From Caproicibacter sp047777415 (GTDB lineage: Bacteria; Bacillota; Clostridia; Oscillospirales; Acutalibacteraceae): a stretch of DNA of 64,000 bases. Below the pieces are notes generated by a model that had not been told where the DNA came from, searched no databases, and saw nothing but the letters and a program-made list of their open reading frames with translations. The DNA lies in the NCBI GenBank assembly GCA_047777415.1, contig JBKEEO010000001.1:930001-994000 (forward strand), read 5' to 3'. How positions within the stretch are numbered: position 1 is the first letter of the stretch; each line of letters opens with the position of its first letter. Below, in pieces: positions 7,796-15,522 of the stretch. A program made the position numbers and the translations under genes.

Positions 7796-8623
7796 ATGGA
7801 AATTCTTGTTGCATATTTCAGTGGGACGGGAAATACAGCATATTGCGCAGAATATATCAAAAATCATTTGGAGCAGCCGGGGATTCGGATTAAAACCGTA
7901 TCCGTTGAGCATTTGCTCAATACAGATTTAGCCCAGTATGATGCTGTTATTTTTGGGTTCCCGGTCTATGCATGTGATGTTCCTATTCTTATGAAAAATT
8001 ATCTAAAGCAGATCAATCCGGGCAGCGTGAGCACGGCGTATTTATTTTGTACAGCGGGGGCTTATTCCGGCAATGCTTTGCATCACGCGGCAGTACGATT
8101 GAAAGCCGTTGGCTGTCGTGTAGCTGGGTGGGCGGATGTTACCATGCCCGGTTCAAATGCTCTGGCCTTTTTAAATAAAGATTCTCCTGCCGCAAAAAAG
8201 ATGTGCAGCCGCGATTTTAGCCGAATCGAATCCCTTGACCGTCTGATTGCAAAAATTCGGTCGGATTTTGCGGAAAGTGGGGAGCATGCACGTGAAATTC
8301 GGGATGTGCGCGTTCCCCTCAAACTGATTGGAATAGTGACGGACGGGGTGGTGCATCTTGGTTATACGCCGCTGCGCAAATGGATGGTGAGAAAATTCTA
8401 CGCAGATGACAACTGTATTCGCTGTGGATACTGCGAAAAAATATGTCCGGCGGGCAACATTCGAGTAACGGATGAGGGAGTTCGGTTTGACGGCAGCTGC
8501 TTTCTGTGCATGAGGTGTGTTCATCAGTGTCCGCAGGAAGCCATTCAGATTGGAAGCAAAACCGTTGGAAAAATGCGGTGGAAAGGTCCGGATGGCCGAT
8601 ATCGACCGTTGGATGAGATTTAG
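7796..8623 (+). CDS. EFR1-type flavodoxin/ferredoxin fusion protein
   Basis: A 275-residue electron-transfer protein. The N-terminal flavodoxin domain carries the FMN phosphate loop SGTGNT (9-14); the C-terminal part has two 4Fe-4S motifs, C207-x2-C210-x2-C213-x3-C217P and C235-x2-C238-x2-C241-x3-C245P. This matches the EFR1 family of anaerobes, whose redox partner is generally unknown. ATG 7796 lies behind GGCAGGAGG. Located 32 bases before an M42 peptidase gene, possibly co-transcribed. No membrane segment. Confidence 0.9.
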   Translation: MEILVAYFSGTGNTAYCAEYIKNHLEQPGIRIKTVSVEHLLNTDLAQYDAVIFGFPVYACDVPILMKNYLKQINPGSVSTAYLFCTAGAYSGNALHHAAVRLKAVGCRVAGWADVTMPGSNALAFLNKDSPAAKKMCSRDFSRIESLDRLIAKIRSDFAESGEHAREIRDVRVPLKLIGIVTDGVVHLGYTPLRKWMVRKFYADDNCIRCGYCEKICPAGNIRVTDEGVRFDGSCFLCMRCVHQCPQEAIQIGSKTVGKMRWKGPDGRYRPLDEI

Positions 8624-8655
8624 AAATCGTTTTGATTTGATAAAGGAGAAAGCGT

Positions 8656-9675
8656 ATGGAATATATTTTGGAGCAACTAAAAAAACTCATGTCCATTGAC
8701 AGCCCCAGTGGGTTTACCGGAGAAGTAACGCGATACACCATGGAGCAGTTTCAAAGCTTAGGTTTTCAGCCATATTTGACTAACAAGGGGTGCGTTGTGT
8801 GCGATTTGGGAGGAGAAGGAAATCCGCTGATTCTTTCCGCACACATCGATACGCTCGGCGGCATGGTGGCAGAAATTAAGAAAAACGGAAGGCTCCGCAT
8901 CTCCAATATCGGAGGACTGAACGCGAACAACTGCGAAACGGAAAACTGCAGAATCTATACCCGCGCAGGTAAGGTGTTTGAGGGCACACTGCAGATGAAT
9001 GACCCGTCGCTTCATGTTAACAAAAAATTCTCAGACCAGAGCAGAACCTTTGAAGACATGGAAATTGTGGTGGATGAGGACGTAAAATCAAAGCAGGATA
9101 CGGAGGCACTCGGTATCCGCGTGGGGGATTTTGTATGTTTCGAACCGCGCACGGTTATCACCAAAAGCGGATATATCAAAAGCCGATTTCTGGACGATAA
9201 ACTCTCCGTTGCAATTTTGCTGGGTTTAGCAAAACGCATTTCCGAAAAACGGATATCGCTCAAACGCAAGGTTTATGTGTTCATCACCGTGTATGAAGAG
9301 GTTGGCCACGGAGCCTGCGGTGCTTTGCCTATTGACGCGGAGGAGATTATCAGCGTGGACATGGGCTGTGTGGGCGAAGGGCTTGCATGCACCGAGTGCA
9401 TGGTCAGTATCTGCGCCAAGGATTCCAAAGGTCCATATGATTACGATGTTACAACGGAATTAATTCGCTGTGCGGAAAGCGAAAATCTCAATTTTGCCGT
9501 AGATGTGTACCCGTATTATGGCTCCGATGCCGACGCCGCTCTGGCTGCAGGCTATGACTTAAAGCACGGGCTGATTGGGGCCGGAGTATATGCATCCCAT
9601 GGATACGAGCGTTCCCATATCGATGGAGTGAATAACACGCTTAAATTGCTTATTAGGTATATCCGAAAAGACTGA
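8656..9675 (+). CDS. M42 family metallopeptidase
   Basis: Cytosolic dinuclear metal aminopeptidase of the M42 (glutamyl aminopeptidase/endoglucanase M) family, 339 aa. Metal ligands and catalytic residues are recognisable: AHIDT (H63, D65), the bridging Asp in RFLDDK, the catalytic Glu pair in YEEVGHG, Asp in SVDMG and the C-terminal His in SHIDG. Such enzymes trim short peptides for amino acid supply. ATG 8656 follows AAAGGAGAAAG. Substrate preference cannot be read from sequence. Confidence 0.92.
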   Translation: MEYILEQLKKLMSIDSPSGFTGEVTRYTMEQFQSLGFQPYLTNKGCVVCDLGGEGNPLILSAHIDTLGGMVAEIKKNGRLRISNIGGLNANNCETENCRIYTRAGKVFEGTLQMNDPSLHVNKKFSDQSRTFEDMEIVVDEDVKSKQDTEALGIRVGDFVCFEPRTVITKSGYIKSRFLDDKLSVAILLGLAKRISEKRISLKRKVYVFITVYEEVGHGACGALPIDAEEIISVDMGCVGEGLACTECMVSICAKDSKGPYDYDVTTELIRCAESENLNFAVDVYPYYGSDADAALAAGYDLKHGLIGAGVYASHGYERSHIDGVNNTLKLLIRYIRKD

Positions 9676-9733
9676 AACGGTCAGACGGAGTGCATGGTGA
9701 ACACAAAGCAGGTAAATGGAGGATTATAGCGTT

Positions 9734-10174
9734 ATGATTCGAAAAATCATCCCGAGCGACCGCGGGGAGTACATAAAAATGGCAGAGGACTTTTATTCAT
9801 CCGATGCCGTCTGCCATCGCATTCCTTCGTCGAATTTTGAAAGCACGTTTACGGAACTGATGCGCTCACAAGTATACGCAGAAGCTTATGTGTTCGAATA
9901 TCGCGACAAAATTGCGGGTTATGCGCTATTGGCCAAAACTTTTTCACAGGAAGCCGGCGGGATGGTGGTTTGGATTGAGGAACTTTATGTAAAACCAGAA
10001 TTCAGAGGACATGGATTAGGGCAAGAATTTTTCGAGTATCTCAAAGACCATTTGCCGAAAAACACGAAGCGTCTTAGGCTGGAAGTGACAAAAGGCAACC
10101 AAAGGGCGGCTTCGTTTTACCGGCAGCTCGGATTTCAAGATTTGCCATACTGCCAAATGTTTCTGGATGTGTGA
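9734..10174 (+). CDS. GNAT family N-acetyltransferase
   Basis: A 146-residue single-domain GNAT. Acetyl-CoA binding motif A is visible as EELYVKPEFRGHGLGQEFFEYL (V-x-x-E-x-R-G-x-G-x-G type), followed by RLEVTKGNQRAASFYRQLGF, the usual motif B. Acceptor unknown. ATG 9734 with GGAGGA at 9718-9723 is the preferred start; ATG 9716 would add six residues but has only a weak ribosome site. The 178 bases that follow contain the promoter of the next gene. Confidence 0.85.
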   Translation: MIRKIIPSDRGEYIKMAEDFYSSDAVCHRIPSSNFESTFTELMRSQVYAEAYVFEYRDKIAGYALLAKTFSQEAGGMVVWIEELYVKPEFRGHGLGQEFFEYLKDHLPKNTKRLRLEVTKGNQRAASFYRQLGFQDLPYCQMFLDV

Positions 10175-10288
10175 AATTTACGGATATCGGGAACGGTTAT
10201 TGATGTCTTGAGTTTTGCAGTTTCTCTGATTTACTTACCGCTGCGTTGTGGAAAGTTGATAGAAAATATTCTTATATTCCCGTCTAAG

Positions 10289-10317
10289 TCGACACCATCT
10301 GCGTTGTATGCTATAAT
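10289..10317 (+). promoter_or_regulatory. Promoter of the uridine-kinase-like gene
   Basis: TCGACA (10289-10294), 17-base spacer, TATAAT (10312-10317) with an extended-10 TG two bases before it. The predicted transcript start near 10324 lies downstream of the upstream ATG 10321, supporting ATG 10354 as the translation start. Confidence 0.75.
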
Positions 10318-10353
10318 AAAATGGAAATGCAGAGAGAGAATACGGAGGCTAGT

Positions 10354-11469
10354 ATGGACGAGGAGCTTTTTGAAATTATCCTTAGACACAGCAGGGCTTA
10401 CCCTGAAATGGAGCCTGTCGATTATGTAAAGCTTCTGTATCAAAATGAGTTCGGATGTGCTCATGCCATCCGTGATCCTTTTCAAGGGATGGAGAGTCTC
10501 TGGGAAGAATTCCGTTCTCTGCCGGCTCACGAAGGGGAAACAGAGCAGGAGCCGTGCATGGAGCCGATTGGAAACGGTCTGTGCCGGATTTTTCTCACAC
10601 CCGGGGAGAGGATGAAACAATTTCTGCCCCTGTTGAATCTCATGTGTTCAGCCACGGCACGGACACATCTTGGAAGCCGGACTCGGTTGACTCAAAAGCT
10701 TGAATTTCTGCGCAGCATGGCCGAAAACGGACTGCTTTGCGCAACCAAGAATGAAATAAACTCCTTTTTAAATACATATATCAATTCCGGTGGAGGAATG
10801 GTTCGGCACAGCCACAGATATAAAGAGGCATATCATCCGCACTATCGGGTTGTAAAAGCATCATATTATGCCTATCTTCCTGTTTTTCAGGCGGTGATGA
10901 AATTGCTGGACGCCCATGAGGGCGATGTGGATAAGAAGCCTGTGATTCTGGCAGTGGATGGCAGATGCGGAAGCGGGAAGACCTTTTTAGCAAAACTTCT
11001 GGCAGAGGTGTTCGGCTGTGAAGTTTTTCATATGGACGACTTTTTTCTGCCGGTTCGGGACAGGCAGGCCGATTGGATGTTACAGCCTGCCGGAAACATT
11101 GACCGTGCGCGTTTTTTAAACGAAGTTCTTATTCCGCTGAAAAAAGGAGAAAATATTCAATATCGCCCTTATTCCTGCCAAAAAGGTGAAACGCTGCCGC
11201 TGCGGACAGTGAAACCCGGAAGACTTGCCATTGTGGAGGGCAGCTATTCTCTTCATACGGATTTTCGAAAATTCTATGATTACCGCGTATTCTTGACATG
11301 TTCGTCCAATGTGCAGCAGCGTAGAATCTTTCTGCGCGGCAATGGATCTCGGCTGCACGATTTTCTGGAAACGTGGATTCCGTTGGAGGAACGCTATATC
11401 ACGGCAATGAATGTTATTGACATCTGTGATCTCACCATCGATACCTCGGATTTTACGAATTTAACGTAA
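10354..11469 (+). CDS. Uridine-kinase-like P-loop protein with an N-terminal accessory domain
   Basis: The C-terminal half (from about residue 195) is a nucleoside/uridine-kinase-type P-loop domain: Walker A GRCGSGKT (203-210), MDDFFLP, IVEGSYS and the late RRIFLRG arginine segment. The N-terminal 190 residues form a separate helical domain (YPEMEPVDYVKLLYQNEFGCAH, GGGMVRHS) that I do not recognise. ATG 10354 has GGAGG 6 bases upstream and fits the promoter. It stands alone, so context gives no substrate; the kinase could act on a nucleoside, a vitamin precursor or another small molecule. Confidence 0.7.
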   Translation: MDEELFEIILRHSRAYPEMEPVDYVKLLYQNEFGCAHAIRDPFQGMESLWEEFRSLPAHEGETEQEPCMEPIGNGLCRIFLTPGERMKQFLPLLNLMCSATARTHLGSRTRLTQKLEFLRSMAENGLLCATKNEINSFLNTYINSGGGMVRHSHRYKEAYHPHYRVVKASYYAYLPVFQAVMKLLDAHEGDVDKKPVILAVDGRCGSGKTFLAKLLAEVFGCEVFHMDDFFLPVRDRQADWMLQPAGNIDRARFLNEVLIPLKKGENIQYRPYSCQKGETLPLRTVKPGRLAIVEGSYSLHTDFRKFYDYRVFLTCSSNVQQRRIFLRGNGSRLHDFLETWIPLEERYITAMNVIDICDLTIDTSDFTNLT

Positions 11470-11559
11470 GGCAGAAGTTTTGGCACAATTACTCATCTAT
11501 CATCATGCTGTATGCTGTGCGGGTTGGCTTTTACTTATGGTACCGCCGCTTGTCAACAA

Positions 11560-11588
11560 TTGACAGAAGTCATATCCTGTGATACAAT
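11560..11588 (+). promoter_or_regulatory. Promoter of the LacI-family regulator
   Basis: Consensus TTGACA (11560-11565), 17-base spacer, TACAAT (11583-11588). The TTTCGAAA operator at 11597-11604 falls at the expected transcription start, implying autoregulation. Confidence 0.8.
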
Positions 11589-11592
11589 ACAA

Positions 11593-11610
11593 ATAGTTTC
11601 GAAAATTTCG
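11593..11610 (+). promoter_or_regulatory. Operator copy 1 (TTTCGAAA) at the regulator promoter
   Basis: ATAGTTTCGAAAATTTCG contains the CG-centred palindrome TTTCGAAA at 11597-11604, typical of LacI/PurR-family operators. The same ATAGTTTCGAAAA core recurs at 12788-12800 and in similar form at 15394-15405, each at a promoter of this locus. Confidence 0.65.
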
Positions 11611-11641
11611 TAAATATTTTCTAAACGGATGTGAAGACGCG

Positions 11642-12637
11642 GTGGCCACGATAAAAGATATTGCTAACGAGCTGCACCTGTCCGTTAGCACAGTTTCTAA
11701 AGGGCTCAGCGGAGCCAGCGATGTCAGTGAAAAAACTCGTCAGCTGATTTTAGATACTGCATTGAAAATGGGGTATATCCCAAAACAAAACCGTGCGGGC
11801 ACAGGTATGACAAAGATCTGTGTCTTTATCGAAAATATGGGATATGAACGGATTGAGCAGTTCGGTTACGATATCATTGTGGGCTTTAAACTGGAAGCGG
11901 CCGCGAAAAAATGGGATGTGTCCATTGTGCCGCTTGCCATGAATCAGGAATCTGCCTATGATTATGACAGCTATATGAAGGCAAACCATTATGCTGCCGG
12001 TTTTCTGCTCGGTTTTACCCTGCATACGGATTTCATTGCTCAAATGCGTAAAACTGAGATTCCAACCGTTTTGCTGGACAATGTTGTATATAATAAAAAT
12101 GTTGCGTGTGTTGGTGTGGACAATCAGCAAGGGATTTATTATGCCGTGGAGCATTTGGCTCGGCTGGGCCATAAGAATATCGCAATGCTCAATGGTGAAA
12201 TTATCAGCCGTGTTTCTCAGGAAAGGCTGGCCGGTTTTCGCCTTGGAATGGAAAAGTGCGGTCTGAACGTGAGGGAAGAACTGGTGGCACACGGCGATTA
12301 TATGGCTGACTGTGCGGGCAAGTTTGTCGGTTATTTTATCAAGGAAGGTGCAACGGCAATTGTCTGTGCAAGCGATTTGCTGGCACATGGTGTTCTTCGT
12401 GAACTGTACCGTATGGGTCTGCGTGTCCCGGATGATGTCAGCGTTACAGGGTTTGATGACCTTCCCATTGCTTCTTACACAACGCCAACGTTGACTACAA
12501 TTCGGCAAAACCGTCTTGCGATTGGCAAAAATGTTTGTATGGTCATGGAACAAATCATGAACGGAAATTATGTCAATAGGCTTCTTTTGATGCCGGAACT
12601 TGTGGTACGAGAATCCACCGGCAAGCCAAAATCCTAA
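11642..12637 (+). CDS. LacI/PurR-family transcriptional regulator of the maltodextrin locus
   Basis: A 331-residue sugar-responsive regulator: N-terminal helix-turn-helix and hinge (ATIKDIANELHLSVSTVSKGLSG, residues 2-24), then a periplasmic-binding-protein-like effector domain with GVDNQQGIYYAVEHLARLGH, CASDLLAHGVLREL and SVTGFDDLPIASYTTPTLTTI. It starts at GTG 11642. It is followed by its own terminator and by the phosphorylase and ABC genes that carry matching operators, so it most probably represses maltodextrin uptake and breakdown and itself. The ligand is inferred (a maltodextrin or phosphorylated sugar), not seen. Confidence 0.88.
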   Translation: MATIKDIANELHLSVSTVSKGLSGASDVSEKTRQLILDTALKMGYIPKQNRAGTGMTKICVFIENMGYERIEQFGYDIIVGFKLEAAAKKWDVSIVPLAMNQESAYDYDSYMKANHYAAGFLLGFTLHTDFIAQMRKTEIPTVLLDNVVYNKNVACVGVDNQQGIYYAVEHLARLGHKNIAMLNGEIISRVSQERLAGFRLGMEKCGLNVREELVAHGDYMADCAGKFVGYFIKEGATAIVCASDLLAHGVLRELYRMGLRVPDDVSVTGFDDLPIASYTTPTLTTIRQNRLAIGKNVCMVMEQIMNGNYVNRLLLMPELVVRESTGKPKS

Positions 12638-12651
12638 ATATTTGGTTTTTC

Positions 12652-12682
12652 ACCCGAAACGGTTTTCCGTTTCGGGTTTTTT
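12652..12682 (+). terminator. Intrinsic terminator after the regulator gene
   Basis: ACCCGAAACGG (12652-12662) pairs perfectly with CCGTTTCGGGT (12667-12677), four-base loop, then six Ts. Confidence 0.92.
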
Positions 12683-12783
12683 GTGCCTAAAAATCCGTAT
12701 ATTGGCGGAGAAACAGAAATACACTAGAATAAATACAGTGCAAAACACTTCCCGAAACTGAGCAAAACTTTTCGATAAAAATA

Positions 12784-12812
12784 TTGATAGTTTCGAAAAA
12801 CTATGGTATTCT
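12784..12812 (+). promoter_or_regulatory. Promoter of the phosphorylase gene with embedded operator copy 2
   Basis: TTGATA (12784-12789), 17-base spacer, TATTCT (12807-12812). The operator TTTCGAAA (12791-12798) fills the spacer, so a bound repressor would block RNA polymerase directly. The surrounding ATAGTTTCGAAAAACTAT has dyad character. Confidence 0.75.
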
Positions 12813-12853
12813 GATAATGTTTTATGAAACGAAACAGAACGGGAGGTTATTCA

Positions 12854-15220
12854 TTGAATAGGAAATCGCTGACGGACGAATTAAAATGCGCGCTGCTCAC
12901 GCAGTGTGGGTGCGCCATGGAAGAGGCGAAGCCGTTTGAACTGCACAATGCGCTCGCCGGAATCTTGATGAAACGTATTTCGCCAATTTGGGCGGAAAGT
13001 GAAAAGCTTTATAACGAAAAGAAGCGTGTTTATTATCTTTCGGCGGAATTTTTAGTCGGCAGAATGATCTTTAATAATCTGTTAGCGCTCGGCTTGACGG
13101 ATGAGGTAAGGGAAATTCTGCGGCAAAACGGTACTGATCTGGAATCTTTGGAAGAAATTGAGGATGCGGCGCTCGGCAACGGCGGCCTGGGTAGATTGGC
13201 GGCCTGCTTTTTGGATTCCGCTGCTACACTCGGTTATCCGATAAATGGATACGGCATTCGGTACCGGTTTGGCTTATTTCGGCAAAGCCTAAAAAATGGC
13301 TTTCAAGTGGAAACAGCGGACGATTGGACGAGGTTTGGGGATCCGTGGTCTGTTCGGCGCGACAGAGATGCGGTTACCGTCGATTTCGGCGATTTCGCCG
13401 TGAGGGCTGTTCCCTATGATATGCCGGTAATAGGATACGGCGGCCGTCGGGTCAATACCCTGAGGCTTTGGCAGAGCGAACCGATTACGGAATTGGATTT
13501 TACCAAATTCAACGACCAAGATTATGACGGAGCTGTACGGGAGAAAAATCGGGCGGAGGATCTTTCCCGTGTACTGTATCCGAATGACAGCACGGAGGAG
13601 GGCAAGCAGCTTAGAATCCGGCAGCAGTATTTCTTCTGCAGCGCTTCCGTGCAGGATCTTCTGAAACGTTTTTCAAAAGTTCATGGAAATGATTTTTCAC
13701 GTCTGCCGGAATTTACGGCAATCCAGCTTAACGATACACATCCCGTTTCCGCAATCTGTGAGTTGGTTAGACTTTTATGCTGTGAATACGGGATGGATTT
13801 TGAATCGGCGTTTGAAACGGCGAGAAAAACTTTTCGATATACGAACCATACCGTAATGGCCGAGGCGCTGGAAACTTGGGATATAAAACTGTATGAAAAA
13901 GCGCTTCCAAACCTCATTGGTGTGGTGAAACAAATTGATGCGTATCAAAAAAAGACCTTCCTTGCAAAAGGCGGAGATTTTGCAAAAAATTTGGAGTCCT
14001 GTGCGGTCATACGGGATGATACCATCCATATGGCCAATCTTGCGGTTTACGGTTCCTGTGCCGTCAACGGCGTTGCAGAGCTGCATACTGAAATTTTAAA
14101 ATCGAGTGTTTTAAAGGAATGGAATCAGCTTTACCCGGAGCTGATTCATAACGAAACAAATGGCATCACACAAAGGCGCTGGCTTGCCCTGTGCAACCCG
14201 GAGCTTTCCGGTCTGATTACCCGCTTGCTGGGAACAAAAGACTGGATTACCAATCTTCCGCTTTTAAGCAAACTGGAACGTTTTGCGGATGATTCATCCG
14301 TTCTGGAGGAATTTATCTCCATCAAGCAGGAAAAGAAACGACAGCTTTCAGAGTATATTCAAAAAAAAGAGGGAATCCGAATTCCGGAAACCTTCCTGTT
14401 CGATATTCAGGTAAAACGGCTGCATGAGTACAAACGGCAGTTTTTGAACGCACTGTCCATTTTGGATTTATACTTTAGCATTAAGGATGGAAGTCTGAAA
14501 GATTTTACACCCACGGCATTCTTGTTTGGCGCGAAAGCGGCTCCCGGATATGCCCGAGCAAAGGGAATTATTAAGCTGATTAATGAGATTGCCCGTTTGA
14601 TTGATTCGGACCCCGCGGTGCGTGATTTGATGCGCGTTGTTTTTGTCCAGAACTATAATGTTTCCTATGCGGAAAAGCTAGTTAGCTCCGCTAATCTTTC
14701 AGAGCAAATTTCAACCGCCGGCACAGAGGCATCCGGCACCGGAAATATGAAATTTATGCTCAACGGAACACCAATCATTGGTACTTATGACGGAGCAAAT
14801 ATCGAAATTGTAAAAGAATCGGGGCTGGAGAACAACTACATTTTCGGTGCACGGGTGGAGGAATTGGATCGCATTCGTGAAACCTATGATCCGAAGGAAC
14901 TGGTGCAGAAGAATCCCCGCATTCAAAGGGTACTGCAAACGCTGACCAACGGAACATTGGACGACGGAGGAACCGGAATTTTCCGTGAGCTTGTGGACTC
15001 CCTGCTGGAGGGTGCCTCCTGGCATAGGCCGGATCAGTATTTCTTGCTCTACGATTTTAACTCTTATCGTGATACCCGCCTGCGCGCAAACAAAGATTAC
15101 CGTGAAGAAACTGCTTTTGCACGAAAAGAGTTTTCGAATATGGTTCATGCAGGGAAGTTTTCCAGTGACCGCACGGTAACGGGTTATGCCAATGAAATTT
15201 GGCAGGTAGAAACGCGATGA
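12854..15220 (+). CDS. malP: Glycogen/maltodextrin phosphorylase
   Basis: Phosphorolysis of alpha-1,4-glucans to glucose-1-phosphate. The 788 residues match the family. Seen: GNGGLGRLAACFLDS, NDTHP, the sugar-phosphate region KRLHEYKRQ, and the pyridoxal-phosphate lysine K633 in ASGTGNMKFMLNGT. TTG 12854 is chosen because GGGAGGT precedes it; the upstream in-frame ATG 12824 lies almost at the predicted transcript start and has no ribosome site. Context with a maltose-type ABC transporter and amylomaltase favours maltodextrin over storage glycogen as substrate, although the enzyme family does both. Confidence 0.92.
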   Translation: MNRKSLTDELKCALLTQCGCAMEEAKPFELHNALAGILMKRISPIWAESEKLYNEKKRVYYLSAEFLVGRMIFNNLLALGLTDEVREILRQNGTDLESLEEIEDAALGNGGLGRLAACFLDSAATLGYPINGYGIRYRFGLFRQSLKNGFQVETADDWTRFGDPWSVRRDRDAVTVDFGDFAVRAVPYDMPVIGYGGRRVNTLRLWQSEPITELDFTKFNDQDYDGAVREKNRAEDLSRVLYPNDSTEEGKQLRIRQQYFFCSASVQDLLKRFSKVHGNDFSRLPEFTAIQLNDTHPVSAICELVRLLCCEYGMDFESAFETARKTFRYTNHTVMAEALETWDIKLYEKALPNLIGVVKQIDAYQKKTFLAKGGDFAKNLESCAVIRDDTIHMANLAVYGSCAVNGVAELHTEILKSSVLKEWNQLYPELIHNETNGITQRRWLALCNPELSGLITRLLGTKDWITNLPLLSKLERFADDSSVLEEFISIKQEKKRQLSEYIQKKEGIRIPETFLFDIQVKRLHEYKRQFLNALSILDLYFSIKDGSLKDFTPTAFLFGAKAAPGYARAKGIIKLINEIARLIDSDPAVRDLMRVVFVQNYNVSYAEKLVSSANLSEQISTAGTEASGTGNMKFMLNGTPIIGTYDGANIEIVKESGLENNYIFGARVEELDRIRETYDPKELVQKNPRIQRVLQTLTNGTLDDGGTGIFRELVDSLLEGASWHRPDQYFLLYDFNSYRDTRLRANKDYREETAFARKEFSNMVHAGKFSSDRTVTGYANEIWQVETR

Positions 15221-15223
15221 ATT

Positions 15224-15245
15224 ATTTCGAAGAAATTATCGAAAT
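15224..15245. repeat. Inverted repeat ATTTCGA/TCGAAAT between malP and malE
   Basis: ATTTCGA (15224-15230) and TCGAAAT (15239-15245) form an exact 7-bp inverted repeat immediately after the phosphorylase stop. Each arm contains the TTTCGA half of the locus operator, so this may be a secondary binding site rather than a terminator (there is no T-run). Confidence 0.45.
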
Positions 15246-15345
15246 AAATCTATATACATCGCAAAAACACAGGGAAAATATTACTAAAATATAAGTTGCA
15301 ATGGTGCAATATATAATATATGCTTCAAAATTTTCAAAATTATCA

Positions 15346-15374
15346 TTGACAATTGTGTATTTTAATGTTAATCT
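15346..15374 (+). promoter_or_regulatory. Promoter of the maltodextrin ABC operon
   Basis: TTGACA (15346-15351), 17-base spacer, TAATCT (15369-15374). Operator copy 3 (TTTCGAAA, 15397-15404) lies about 16 bases downstream of the predicted start. Confidence 0.7.
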
Positions 15375-15393
15375 TTTTATAGAAAGCTAAATT

Positions 15394-15405
15394 TAGTTTC
15401 GAAAA
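15394..15405 (+). promoter_or_regulatory. Operator copy 3 (TTTCGAAA) ahead of malE
   Basis: TAGTTTCGAAAA with the palindrome at 15397-15404, matching copies 1 and 2. Its position just inside the transcribed region fits a roadblock-type repressor site. Confidence 0.65.
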
Positions 15406-15422
15406 ATATTCGAACGCTTTCT

Positions 15423-15493
15423 GCTCCTGCACAACTGAGAAACGATTCCAGTGACAGGAGCGAATAGTGCGGAGCCATCGGGGGAGCCGATGA
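15423..15493 (+). other. Structured 5' leader of malE, unclassified
   Basis: Two helices can be drawn in the roughly 140-base leader: GCTCCTG (15423-15429) with CAGGAGC (15455-15461), and CATCGG with CCGATG around 15476-15493. No T-run follows and I do not match it to a known riboswitch. It may stabilise the message or present a ligand- or protein-binding fold. Confidence 0.35.
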
Positions 15494-15522
15494 CTTCTCG
15501 CGAATTTTGAAGGAGGATTTCT

